Source: an uncultured SAR86 cluster bacterium (lineage in GTDB: Bacteria > Pseudomonadota > Gammaproteobacteria > Magnimaribacterales > D2472). From it: a stretch of 64,000 nt of DNA. Each line of letters opens with the position of its first letter. The stretch's first letter is position 1. The position numbers were made by a program, and so were the translations under genes. The stretch spans positions 1 through 64,000 of the forward strand of contig CACOEZ010000006.1 in the NCBI GenBank assembly GCA_902626385.1. The letters run 5' to 3'. Positions 29,879-38,597 of this stretch are shown here, in pieces. The notes beneath the pieces are model-generated. The model saw nothing but the letters and a program-made list of their open reading frames with translations, did not search any database and had not been told where the DNA came from.

Positions 29879-30631
29879 ATGAAAGTTTTATTAAGTTTAA
29901 GCTTGCTTTTAAGCTTTAATATCTTTGCAGATAATCATGATTCTGAAGAATCTCAATGGAATGTTGCAGAATATTACGTAAGTGTCTTTAAAGAAGGTAA
30001 AGACATGGATGACATGATGAGGTGGACAGAAAAATGGAATAGTTGGGCTAATGAGACAGATCATTTTAAAGACTATAACGCAGCTATGCTTGTGCCTTAC
30101 TACCATAGCGGTGAGCAACCTCATGACTTTGTTTGGGTTGGACTTAGTCCAAATCCTGAAGCACATTTTAGAGGTAATGATCATTGGTTTAACAATGGAA
30201 CAAAGCTTCTAGCTGAGCTAAACAAAATTCTTGAATCAGGTAATCAAACTACCTATACATGGCAAAGAGTAGTATCTCAGACACCAGGTGGCCAAGCATC
30301 ATATGCAGTATATTCAGACTGTAAACTTGCAGATGGAGTAACAGCTGATGATTTTTATAATGCATATGTTGCATACGCAAAAGCTGCAAAAAAATTAGGA
30401 GATGTTGCTGGGAGAAAAATGATTTTCCCCCAATCAGGTGTTCCTTCAACTTGGGATTATGATTTTGTTCAGTTAGTTACAACTGAGACAATTTCAGATT
30501 ACGGAAAAAACTGGACAAACTTTTGGAGCAAAGCAAATTCAGAAAGTATGCCAGAGTTAAAAGCATTAAATGATCTGGGTGGTTCATGTGAAAATGAGCG
30601 AACTTATGGTATTGTGCAAGCAAGAAATTAA
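29879..30631 (+). CDS. exported two-domain barrel-like protein
   Basis: A 250-residue protein with a signal peptide (MKVLLSLSLLLSFNIFA). Two related halves: the first with VAEYYVSVFKEGKDMDDMMR and PHDFVWVGLSPNPEAH, the second with YAVYSDCKLADGVTADDFY and WDYDFVQLVTTETISDYG. The motif D-F-[VI]-W/Q-[LV] followed by a Trp-containing helix recurs in the lipoprotein at 49193. The final segment has a conserved Cys (GGSCENERTYGI). No catalytic motif is known to me; ligand binding or a cofactor-free oxygenase is possible by fold analogy only. Confidence 0.8.
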   Translation: MKVLLSLSLLLSFNIFADNHDSEESQWNVAEYYVSVFKEGKDMDDMMRWTEKWNSWANETDHFKDYNAAMLVPYYHSGEQPHDFVWVGLSPNPEAHFRGNDHWFNNGTKLLAELNKILESGNQTTYTWQRVVSQTPGGQASYAVYSDCKLADGVTADDFYNAYVAYAKAAKKLGDVAGRKMIFPQSGVPSTWDYDFVQLVTTETISDYGKNWTNFWSKANSESMPELKALNDLGGSCENERTYGIVQARN

Positions 30632-30646
30632 AGACGGCTAATAAAC

Positions 30647-30675
30647 AAAAGGGAGCGCTTAGCTCCCTTTTTTTT
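30647..30675 (+). terminator. intrinsic terminator
   Basis: Stem AAAAGGGAGC / GCTCCCTTTT with loop GCTTA and a run of T. The stem is nearly identical to the terminator at 28330. Confidence 0.92.
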
Positions 30676-30686
30676 GAAAATCAATT

Positions 30687-31829
30687 ATGCATAATACAGT
30701 TGTGAGTAAATATGAAGAACATATAGCAATTATAGGAGCAGGTATATCAGGTTTAACTCTTGGTATTTCCTTGAAACAGAATAATATTCCATGTGTGATT
30801 TTTGAAAAATCTCCAACAATCAGTGAACATGGCGCAGGAATATCAATTTCACCCAATGGTAAACATATTTTGAGTAAATTAAACGTTCTTGACGACCTTA
30901 AAAATGTTTCTGGCAATACAAGTGAAACAATATTTTTTTCTAATTTAAAAGAAATTACAAAAATATCATCCGATGTTTTAACTACATCTAGAAAGAGTCT
31001 ACATGATATTTTGTTAAATAAATTTATCTCTCTTAATGGTGAAATTCTCTTTGATTATGAGCTGGAAAATATAAATTTAGATCTTAAAGAAATATCTTTT
31101 AAAAATGGTAAAAGTTTGAATGTAGGTCATATTGCATCTTGCGATGGAATAAAATCAATATGCAGATCTAAAGCTATAGATTCTAGCCATCCAAAATATA
31201 GTGGATACTCTGTTTGGAGATCGATCATAAATCAAAACCAATCTCACATAGGTTTTTATTTAGGCGCAGGTTTTCATATTGTGTCTTATCCAATAAATAA
31301 TAAGCAAATAAGTTTTGTCGCAGCTGTAAAAACAAATAATCAGACAAAGGAATCATGGATGACAAAAGGATCATATTCTGACCTTCAAAACGATATCCCA
31401 AAAAAAATCCTTGAAAAGTTTAGTAGCCTTAAAGAGTCAAGTGAAATATATAAATGGGGAGTTTTTGTGAGACCAAAAACAAAAACTTTATTTAAGAAAA
31501 ATATTACTTTTTTTGGCGATGCTGCTCACCCAATTGTTCCATTTCTTGGACAGGGTGGCTGCTTAGCACTAGAAGATGCCGATATATTCTCAAATCTTTA
31601 TATAAAAAATAATTACAATATTTCTAAAACACAGGAAGAATATCAATTTATTAGGTTGGGTCGTATTAACGAAATAACTAAATCATCTTTAAGTCAGGGA
31701 AAATTAAATCATTTAAAAAATCCTTTATTAGTATTTGTAAGGAATTTTGCTATGAAAAATACAAATATAATCAAACATATGACTACAAAAATATGGGGAT
31801 ATAGACCTGAAAATGATATTCATTTTTAA
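30687..31829 (+). CDS. FAD-dependent aromatic-ring monooxygenase-like protein
   Basis: A 380-residue class A flavoprotein monooxygenase. The N-terminal dinucleotide motif is HIAIIGAGISGLTLG, followed by FEKSPTISEHGAGISISPNG, an ASCDGIKS (DG) motif near residue 153, and the C-terminal FAD motif FFGDAAHPIVPFLGQGGCLALEDA. Relatives include salicylate-hydroxylase-like and UbiH-like enzymes, which hydroxylate aromatic or quinone-precursor rings using NAD(P)H and O2. Cytosolic, possibly membrane-associated. The substrate is unknown. The start is 12 bases after the preceding terminator with no clear ribosome binding site; a GTG 15 bases further on is an alternative. Confidence 0.88.
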   Translation: MHNTVVSKYEEHIAIIGAGISGLTLGISLKQNNIPCVIFEKSPTISEHGAGISISPNGKHILSKLNVLDDLKNVSGNTSETIFFSNLKEITKISSDVLTTSRKSLHDILLNKFISLNGEILFDYELENINLDLKEISFKNGKSLNVGHIASCDGIKSICRSKAIDSSHPKYSGYSVWRSIINQNQSHIGFYLGAGFHIVSYPINNKQISFVAAVKTNNQTKESWMTKGSYSDLQNDIPKKILEKFSSLKESSEIYKWGVFVRPKTKTLFKKNITFFGDAAHPIVPFLGQGGCLALEDADIFSNLYIKNNYNISKTQEEYQFIRLGRINEITKSSLSQGKLNHLKNPLLVFVRNFAMKNTNIIKHMTTKIWGYRPENDIHF

Positions 31830-31880
31830 AAACATAAATTGACATTATTGGTATATTTAACTAGCTGATATAATTTATTA

Positions 31881-34091
31881 ATGAGCATATTTAAGAAATT
31901 TTTTTCATCAATAAACCCGAATTCAAAAAATTTAAAGTCCTCGGGACCAAATACGTTAAAAATATCTCCAAGCTTAAAAGAATTTGTAAGTGATGAGTTG
32001 TTGCCAGGGTTGAACATTTCTGAAGATTATTTTTGGAAAACCTTTGAAAATATCTTAGATATGTTTACTAAGAGAAATATCGAACTTTTGGAAGAAAGAG
32101 GTGAGATTCAAAAACAAATTGACAATTGGCATATTCAAAATAAAAACAATAATTTTGACATCAGTGAATATAAAGCATTTCTTGAGGATATTGGATATAT
32201 TCATCCAAGAAGCTCAAATTTTTCAATAAAAACTTGGAATGTTGATCCTGAAATAAGAAAAATAGCAGGACCGCAACTTGTGGTACCAGTTATGAATGCT
32301 AGATTTGCGCTTAATGCAACTAATGCTAGATGGGGAAGTCTGTATGATGCTTTGTATGGTACTGATGTTATAAGTGAATCTGATGGGGCGAAAAGGGAGG
32401 GCGGCTATAATCCGATCAGAGGTGAAAAAGTAATTGCTTTTGCAAAGGATTTTCTAGACAAAGCCGTACCACTTCAATCAGGCAAATACGATGAAGTACT
32501 AGATTTTGAGTTCGTAGAAAGTGAACTCCTTGTAACTTTATCAAATGGTAAAAAAGTTAATTTACTAAATAAAGAACAATATATTGGTTACATGGATAAA
32601 GGTGAGGGTGCTTACGGACTTTTATTTAAAAATAATAATCTTCATTTTGAAATTCAAATCGACAGAAGTCATCCAATTGGTCAAGAAGATCCAGCTGGTA
32701 TAAAAGACATTCTTATGGAATCAGCTATTACAACAATTCAAGATTGTGAAGACTCTGTAGCGGCAGTAGATGATGAAGACAAAATAATCGTTTATCGTAA
32801 TTGGTTGGGTCTGATGAAAGGTAATCTTAAAAGAACCTTTGATAAAGGTGGAGAGAGGATAACAAGGGAACTAAATCCTGACAGAAAGTATTTACTTAAA
32901 AATGGAAGAATGATTCTACTTCCTGGAAGAAGTATGTTGCTCGTAAGAAATGTAGGACACTTAATGCAAAATCCAGCTGTAAAAGACAGACATGGGGATG
33001 AAGTTTTCGAAGGGATAATGGATGCAATTTTCACAATATGTATAGGTATTCATGACTTAATCGGTAACGGAATTTATAAAAACTCTAAAACAAAAAGCAT
33101 TTACATAGTTAAACCAAAAATGCATGGTCCAAAAGAGGTTAAGTTTACTTGCGACCTTTTTGCGGCAATTGAGGATGCATTCAATTTACCAATGAACACA
33201 GTAAAAGTTGGAATTATGGATGAAGAAAGAAGAACAACTGTGAATCTTAAAGAATGTATTGAGGTAGCAAAACATCGAGTAATTTTTATTAATACAGGAT
33301 TCTTAGACAGGACCGGTGATGAAATTCATACGAGTATGGAGGCAGGACCTATGGTTACTAAGAGCAAAATGAAACTTGAGAATTGGATAAATGCTTACGA
33401 AAATTGGAACGTAGATATTGGTTTAGAAACTGGATTCAAAGGTAATGCACAAATTGGTAAAGGTATGTGGCCTATGCCTGATGAAATGCTTGATATGTAT
33501 AAAAGCAAGACCGTTCATCCTAAGGCAGGAGCAAATTGCGCATGGGTACCATCACCTACAGCTGCCACGCTGCATGCAATCCACTATCATCAAATATTTG
33601 TTCAAGATGAGCAAGATAAAATTATGACTAGAGAAAAGGCAAGTTTGGAAGACATTTTAAACATTCCTTTAATAAAAAATGATGAGATGCCATCTAAAGA
33701 GGAAATTCAAGAGGAATTAGATAATAATGCACAAGGAATTTTGGGATATGTAGTTAGATGGGTAGATCAAGGAATTGGTTGTTCAAAAGTTCCTGATATT
33801 AATGATATTGGATTAATGGAAGATAGGGCTACATGCAGAATTTCTAGTCAACATATTTCAAATTGGCTTTATCATGGATTATGTTCTGAAGATCAAGTTA
33901 TTGAAACGATGAAGAAAATGGCACGTGTTGTTGATTTGCAAAATAAAGATGACGTTAATTACAGAAAAATGGCTCCCTCCTATGACAGTATTGCTTTTAA
34001 AGCAGCATGTGATTTAGCAATTAAAGGGAGATCACAGCCAAGTGGATATACTGAACCCATACTTCACGAAATGAGACTTAGAAGAAAATAG
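31881..34091 (+). CDS. glcB: malate synthase G
   Basis: Condenses glyoxylate with acetyl-CoA to malate. The 736 residues fit isoform G (about 720), which is larger than isoform A. Typical segments are KIAGPQLVVPVMNARFALNA, NARWGSLYDALYGTDVI, GYNPIRGEKVI, TTIQDCEDSVAAVDDEDK, MHGPKEVKFT, GIMDEERRTTVNLKECI, AKHRVIFINTGFLDRTGDEI and VHPKAGANCAWVPSPTAATL. Soluble. No isocitrate lyase or glycolate oxidase gene lies in the window, so the source of glyoxylate is not shown. The DUF1330 gene begins one base after the stop. Confidence 0.97.
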   Translation: MSIFKKFFSSINPNSKNLKSSGPNTLKISPSLKEFVSDELLPGLNISEDYFWKTFENILDMFTKRNIELLEERGEIQKQIDNWHIQNKNNNFDISEYKAFLEDIGYIHPRSSNFSIKTWNVDPEIRKIAGPQLVVPVMNARFALNATNARWGSLYDALYGTDVISESDGAKREGGYNPIRGEKVIAFAKDFLDKAVPLQSGKYDEVLDFEFVESELLVTLSNGKKVNLLNKEQYIGYMDKGEGAYGLLFKNNNLHFEIQIDRSHPIGQEDPAGIKDILMESAITTIQDCEDSVAAVDDEDKIIVYRNWLGLMKGNLKRTFDKGGERITRELNPDRKYLLKNGRMILLPGRSMLLVRNVGHLMQNPAVKDRHGDEVFEGIMDAIFTICIGIHDLIGNGIYKNSKTKSIYIVKPKMHGPKEVKFTCDLFAAIEDAFNLPMNTVKVGIMDEERRTTVNLKECIEVAKHRVIFINTGFLDRTGDEIHTSMEAGPMVTKSKMKLENWINAYENWNVDIGLETGFKGNAQIGKGMWPMPDEMLDMYKSKTVHPKAGANCAWVPSPTAATLHAIHYHQIFVQDEQDKIMTREKASLEDILNIPLIKNDEMPSKEEIQEELDNNAQGILGYVVRWVDQGIGCSKVPDINDIGLMEDRATCRISSQHISNWLYHGLCSEDQVIETMKKMARVVDLQNKDDVNYRKMAPSYDSIAFKAACDLAIKGRSQPSGYTEPILHEMRLRRK

Positions 34092-34092
34092 A

Positions 34093-34380
34093 ATGAAAAA
34101 AGGTTATTGGGTAGTTAGAGCAAATATTTCTGATATTGATGAATACTCAAAATATATTGAATTAGCCTCTAAAGTTATTCAACAATATAAGGGTAAGTTT
34201 CTTGTTAGGGGAGGTTCTCAGATAGAATTTGAAAAAAATGGATTCGAAAGAACCGTTGTAGTTGAATTTGAAAGTCACCAACAAGCAATAAAATGTTATG
34301 AGTCAAATGGATATCAGTCTGCTTTAGATTATGTCAAGGATTCAGCTGTGAGATATGTTTCTGTAGTAGAGGGATATTAA
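34093..34380 (+). CDS. DUF1330 family protein
   Basis: A 95-residue cytosolic protein of the DUF1330 group (small dimeric alpha/beta-barrel fold). Typical pattern: GYWVVRANISDIDEYSKYIE at the start, GKFLVRGGSQIEFE in the middle, VVVEFESHQQAIKCYESNGY and the closing RYVSVVEGY. Function of the family is unestablished. It sits one base after glcB and its end overlaps the convergent dioxygenase-like gene, so it is likely co-transcribed with malate synthase. Confidence 0.92.
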   Translation: MKKGYWVVRANISDIDEYSKYIELASKVIQQYKGKFLVRGGSQIEFEKNGFERTVVVEFESHQQAIKCYESNGYQSALDYVKDSAVRYVSVVEGY

Positions 34381-35519
34381 ATTTTTTGATCCTGTGTTTC
34401 GTCTCTGTGTTTTTTGAGATATTTCATAAAAGGTGTACCGCCAGTTCCTCTCACTGTTGATCCTCCAGATCCGATATCACTAGTTACTTGTGCTTGTTTA
34501 TGAATGTAAGTTGCTGCATATTCAAGATGCTGAGCTCTAAATTTTCTAATTTCTTCAAGACATTGATTATAAATTTCTGTCAGACACTCAGATTTGTGAA
34601 TTATATCTTTTGCTTTAGATTTTTTTTCAACCTTTTCAATCATCCCTCTATGATGAGGTGGCATATAGTCTCTCATCTCATTTAAATAATGTCTTAAGTT
34701 ATCATTAGTATGATAAATTCCTAATGCTCCATCTAAAAATGGAATGATACTACTTTGAGCGCCAGTCTCACCTCTAAAAAATTGTGGCTCATTATTAAAC
34801 TGATTCTCATAAATTAACCCATTTTTTAAATCAGGATTATCTTTTGTTCCAAATATATATGGCCTAACTCTATGATAGTAAACATATGGATCACATTTCT
34901 CAGGCATTTTAGAAAAAATATTATTTACTTTTACAAGAGACTTTTTGATTCTTTTTAAATGTTTTGAAAATTCACTAATCGAATTTTCGCTGTCCAAGTG
35001 CGCCAATTTATAAGCGGCATCAATTGCATCACTTGCAGCATCTTCAATACAAACATGAATAGTTACAAACCAATCCTCATCAACACCTCCTAGAAAATTA
35101 TTTATTAGAGCTACATTATCAAGAGAGATAGGTTCAGAATTGTCAATTCTATACCAATTATCTAAACAATAACTCGCGTAGCTTAGAATCGGTGGTCTTC
35201 CTAGATATTGAGACAATTTTACCCATGGTTCTGATATAACTTCTGGAAGGATTGGTTCTGGTTTTTTACCTCCCCACATAAAGGCATGTGCAATAAAACT
35301 GATATGTGACATTGCTAGGTTGATCTCATGCAAACTATCCTTTTCTAGAATTTTATCAATAGAAAAATCTTTTTTATTTAATTTTAAAATTGTTTTTTGA
35401 ACTTTACTTGTTAAAAGTAGTTTAGGTAGATGTGAAGCAATGTTTGAAATATTTTCTAATGATGTTGATCTAGTTTTATAAGACGTTAGCGGGTCTATTT
35501 CTGGCAGAAAAGTGTGCAT
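34377..35519 (-). CDS. indoleamine 2,3-dioxygenase-like heme protein
   Basis: A 380-residue protein of the indoleamine-2,3-dioxygenase family. I use the ATG at 35519 (MHTFLPEIDPLTSY), because homologues begin with such an FLP-x-x-x-PL segment; a GTG at 35573 would add 18 hydrophobic residues. Signatures: YLGRPPILSYASYCLDNW, YYHRVRPYIFG, FFRGETGAQSSIIPFLDGAL, MRDYMPPHHRGMI, the probable proximal heme His in FRAQHLEYAATYI, and GTGGTPFMKYLKK at the end. Known members open the indole ring of tryptophan with O2. No kynureninase or formamidase gene is nearby, so the physiological substrate is uncertain. Confidence 0.87.
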   Translation of the reverse strand: MHTFLPEIDPLTSYKTRSTSLENISNIASHLPKLLLTSKVQKTILKLNKKDFSIDKILEKDSLHEINLAMSHISFIAHAFMWGGKKPEPILPEVISEPWVKLSQYLGRPPILSYASYCLDNWYRIDNSEPISLDNVALINNFLGGVDEDWFVTIHVCIEDAASDAIDAAYKLAHLDSENSISEFSKHLKRIKKSLVKVNNIFSKMPEKCDPYVYYHRVRPYIFGTKDNPDLKNGLIYENQFNNEPQFFRGETGAQSSIIPFLDGALGIYHTNDNLRHYLNEMRDYMPPHHRGMIEKVEKKSKAKDIIHKSECLTEIYNQCLEEIRKFRAQHLEYAATYIHKQAQVTSDIGSGGSTVRGTGGTPFMKYLKKHRDETQDQKI

Positions 35520-35618
35520 ATTATTTATATAATAAACACATAAAATTAATAAATACAGCACCTTTTTTAGCACTTAAAAAATTAACTAAAAAAAAGTATA
35601 TTTTTTTACAAAAAAGTG

Positions 35619-35646
35619 TTGACAAGTTATCTAATAGGAGTAATAT
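35619..35646 (+). promoter_or_regulatory. sigma-70 promoter of the ncRNA upstream of aceE
   Basis: A perfect TTGACA (35619-35624), a 16-base spacer and TAATAT (35641-35646). Transcription should start near 35653. Confidence 0.75.
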
Positions 35647-35652
35647 TAAATA

Positions 35653-35876
35653 TACCAACAGCAACCGACTAGTGACCAACTGCAGACGGGAGACCTAGAG
35701 AGAAGCTGAAGGAAGAGACCGAAGGGTGAAAGCATTTACAAGAGTCGGCGATAAAAAAGAGCTTGTAAATCCACCAAGAGTTCAAGAGAAAGGACTCAAG
35801 GAGCTAAAGAAAATCTCACTTTAGACCCCTAAGGAACTCGATTAAGAAAACAGAGTTTAACTCTGTTTTTTTTTGT
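35653..35876 (+). ncRNA. unassigned structured RNA upstream of aceE
   Basis: This stretch of about 225 bases has no plausible protein frame but has its own promoter, a terminator at its end and several strong helices: ATTTACAAG (35734-35742) with CTTGTAAAT (35762-35770), GAGTTC (35778-35783) with GGACTC (35792-35797), CTAAAG (35804-35809) with CTTTAG (35819-35824). CCGACT near the 5' end (35665-35670) is complementary to AGTCGG in the loop of the first hairpin (35743-35748), a possible pseudoknot. The strand is purine-rich with five GGA triplets. I see no match to tmRNA, RNase P RNA, SRP RNA or 6S RNA. It could be a free small RNA or a terminating leader of aceE. Confidence 0.7.
35847..35876 (+). 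terminator. intrinsic terminator of the ncRNA
   Basis: Stem AAAACAGAG / CTCTGTTTT with a five-base loop TTTAA and a run of nine T. It ends about 85 bases before the aceE start. Confidence 0.92.
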
Positions 35877-35960
35877 CTAAAAAAAACCAAAATATTCAAA
35901 TTTAATTTATAAAAATTACATCTAAAATACTGTAAACTTGTTTAATCATGGGAGTTCTAG

Positions 35961-38597
35961 TTGTCAAATAAAGATATTGATCCAATTGAAACTTCTGAAT
36001 GGCTTGAAGCAATAAATAGCGTCATAGAAGAAGAAGGTATTGATCGAGCTTCATTTTTATTGTCTAAGTTGGCAAAAAAATTAAATCAAGAGGGCGCAAT
36101 CCCTTCATATAATCTAACAACTCCATTTAAAAACTCTATACCTGTAAAAGAAGAAGCACCTATGCCAGGTGATCTCTTTATGGAAAGAAGGATAAGATCA
36201 TTAATTCGTTGGAATGCTCTTGTTATGGTTCTAAAAGCGAACATGAACGATGATGAATTGGGAGGACATATCTCAACGTTTTCATCTGCCGCAACATTAT
36301 ATGATGTTGGGTTTAATTATTTCTTTAGAGGCTCAAATGGCCAACTTGAAGATATGGTTTATTATCAAGGACATTGCTCACCGGGTATATATGCAAGGAG
36401 TTATCTAGAGGGATATTTGAATGAAGACGATTTGGATAATTTTAGAAAAGAAGTTCATAAACCAGGATTATCATCATATCCACACCCATGGCTAATGCCA
36501 GATTATTGGCAATTTCCTGTTGTTTCAATGGGATTAGGTCCAATACTTGGGATATATCAAGCTCATGTCATGAGATATTTATCTGCAAGAGGACTTGTGC
36601 CTAGAAATGATAGAAAAGTATGGGTTTTTTGTGGTGACGGTGAAATGGATGAGCCAGAATCTAAAGGAGCTATTGGTTTAGCAGGTCGAGAACAATTGGA
36701 AAATCTGATATTTGTTGTTAACTGTAATCTTCAAAGGCTTGACGGACCAGTAAGAGGCAATGGGAAAATTATTCAAGAATTAGAGGGTGCTTTCAGAGGT
36801 GAAGGTTGGAATGTTATCAAAGTTGTTTGGGGTAGATTTTGGGATCCAATAATGGCAAAAGATACAGAAGGCAAACTTCAAGATTTAATGGATGTAGTGG
36901 TTGATGGTGAATTGCAAAACTTCAAAGCAAAAGGAGGCGCTTATACAAGAGAGAATTTTTTTGCAAAAGATCCCGATGTTTTAGAGATGGTAAAAGATTT
37001 GTCCGATGATGATATTTATAAACTTAACAGAGGAGGACATGATCCATATAAAGTGTATGCTGCTTATCACAAAGCTGTAAATTCTGAGGGAGCTCCAACT
37101 GTAATACTGGCTCTAACAACAAAAGGTTACGGAACCGGTTCAAGAGAGGCAGATAATACAACACATCAAGTAAAAAAATTATCTATGGATAATATTAAAT
37201 CATTTAGAGATAAATTTAATATACCAGTTTTAGACTCAGAAATTGAAAAACTGCCATATGTAAGACCGTCAGAAGATTCACCAGAAATACAATATCTCAA
37301 AAAAACTAGAGAAGAGCTTGGTGGATATATTCCAAGAAGAAGAACTGCATCAGAGGCTTTACCAATGCCAGATACTAAAATATTTGAAAAATTATACGAA
37401 TCAAGTGGAGATAGAAAAATATCAACCACAATGGCCATTGTAAGAATAATTACTGATTTATTAAAAGATAGTGAGATAGGTGAAAGAATTGTTCCTATTG
37501 TCCCAGATGAGGCAAGAACTTTTGGTATGGAGGCATTATTTAGACAGGTTGGAATTTACTCCTCAGCTGGCCAAAAATATGAGCCAGAAGATGCTGATAA
37601 AGTTATGTGGTACAAAGAGTCAAAAGATGGTGTGATGCTTGAGGAAGGAATCACAGAAGCAGGTGCATTTAGTGCTTGGACTGCATTAGCTACAGCATAT
37701 TCGAATTATGACTTTCCAATGATTCCATTTTATCTTTTTTATTCAATGTTTGGATTTCAAAGAGTTCATGATTTATCGTGGGCTGCAGGTGACGCTCAAG
37801 CTAAAGGTTTTCTCATAGGTGCAACTTCTGGAAGAACAACTTTAAATGGTGAGGGTCTTCAGCATCAAGATGGACATAGTCACATTCTTTCATCAACAAT
37901 ACCTAATTGTTTGTCTTATGATCCCGCATTCGCATATGAAGTTGCTGTTATTGTCAAAAATGGCATAAAAGAAATGTTCGTTGATCAAAAAAATTATTTT
38001 TATTATATAACTACAATCAATGAAAATTACTCCCATCCGGAAATTCCAGATGGTTCTGAGTCAGGAATTATAAAAGGAATGTATAAATTAATTGATAATG
38101 AAAATGCTCAAATAAGGCTTCTAGGTTCGGGCGCTATTTTAAGGGAAGCAATAAAAGCAAAAGAATTATTGGAGAAGTTCAATATTAAAGCTGAGGTTTG
38201 GAGTGTTACAAGTTTTAATTTATTGAGAAAAGATGGAATGGAAGTAGAAAGATTTAACCAATTAAATCCTAGTAAAGAACCAAATCCATCATATGTTGAG
38301 CAATGTTTTTCTGATAGTGATATTCCAGTTATTGCTGCCACTGACTATATGCGTTCCTATTCTGAGCAAATTAGACCTTATATTAAGTCTACGTTTTTTA
38401 CCTTAGGAACAGATGGATATGGACGAAGTGATTCAAGGGAAACATTGAGAGATTTTTTTGAAGTTAATTCAAAGAGTATATCTAGGGCAGCTTCATACGC
38501 ATTATATAAAACGAAAGTTATTTCAGAGGATCAAATAGTTGATATATATAAAACTTTGAAAGTTGACACAACCAAGCCCAATCCTTGGGAAGTCTGA
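35961..38597 (+). CDS. aceE: pyruvate dehydrogenase E1 component (homodimeric type)
   Basis: E1 decarboxylates pyruvate with thiamine diphosphate and acetylates the lipoyl group of E2. The 878 residues match the homodimeric gammaproteobacterial form. The start is TTG at 35961 after a GGGAG site; the upstream ATG runs into a stop. Key segments: NALVMVLKANMNDDELGGHI, YYQGHCSPGIYARSYLEG, the ThDP motif WVFCGDGEMDEPES to NLIFVVNCNLQRLDGPVRGN, GATSGRTTLNGEGLQHQDGH and the C-terminal LGTDGYGRSDSRETLRDFFE. aceF overlaps its stop by one base. No lpd (E3) follows within the window. Confidence 0.97.
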   Translation: MSNKDIDPIETSEWLEAINSVIEEEGIDRASFLLSKLAKKLNQEGAIPSYNLTTPFKNSIPVKEEAPMPGDLFMERRIRSLIRWNALVMVLKANMNDDELGGHISTFSSAATLYDVGFNYFFRGSNGQLEDMVYYQGHCSPGIYARSYLEGYLNEDDLDNFRKEVHKPGLSSYPHPWLMPDYWQFPVVSMGLGPILGIYQAHVMRYLSARGLVPRNDRKVWVFCGDGEMDEPESKGAIGLAGREQLENLIFVVNCNLQRLDGPVRGNGKIIQELEGAFRGEGWNVIKVVWGRFWDPIMAKDTEGKLQDLMDVVVDGELQNFKAKGGAYTRENFFAKDPDVLEMVKDLSDDDIYKLNRGGHDPYKVYAAYHKAVNSEGAPTVILALTTKGYGTGSREADNTTHQVKKLSMDNIKSFRDKFNIPVLDSEIEKLPYVRPSEDSPEIQYLKKTREELGGYIPRRRTASEALPMPDTKIFEKLYESSGDRKISTTMAIVRIITDLLKDSEIGERIVPIVPDEARTFGMEALFRQVGIYSSAGQKYEPEDADKVMWYKESKDGVMLEEGITEAGAFSAWTALATAYSNYDFPMIPFYLFYSMFGFQRVHDLSWAAGDAQAKGFLIGATSGRTTLNGEGLQHQDGHSHILSSTIPNCLSYDPAFAYEVAVIVKNGIKEMFVDQKNYFYYITTINENYSHPEIPDGSESGIIKGMYKLIDNENAQIRLLGSGAILREAIKAKELLEKFNIKAEVWSVTSFNLLRKDGMEVERFNQLNPSKEPNPSYVEQCFSDSDIPVIAATDYMRSYSEQIRPYIKSTFFTLGTDGYGRSDSRETLRDFFEVNSKSISRAASYALYKTKVISEDQIVDIYKTLKVDTTKPNPWEV

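Noticed and set aside
31839-31874. TTGACA and TATAAT before malate synthase as a promoter
   Set aside because: The spacing is 24 bases, too long for a sigma-70 promoter; only the TATAAT may be relevant.
35653-35876. Identification of the aceE-upstream RNA as tmRNA, RNase P RNA, SRP RNA or 6S RNA
   Set aside because: None of the conserved cores of these RNAs (tag frame, GAGGAAAGUC, GGAAGCAGCC, long single hairpin with closing ends) could be found.
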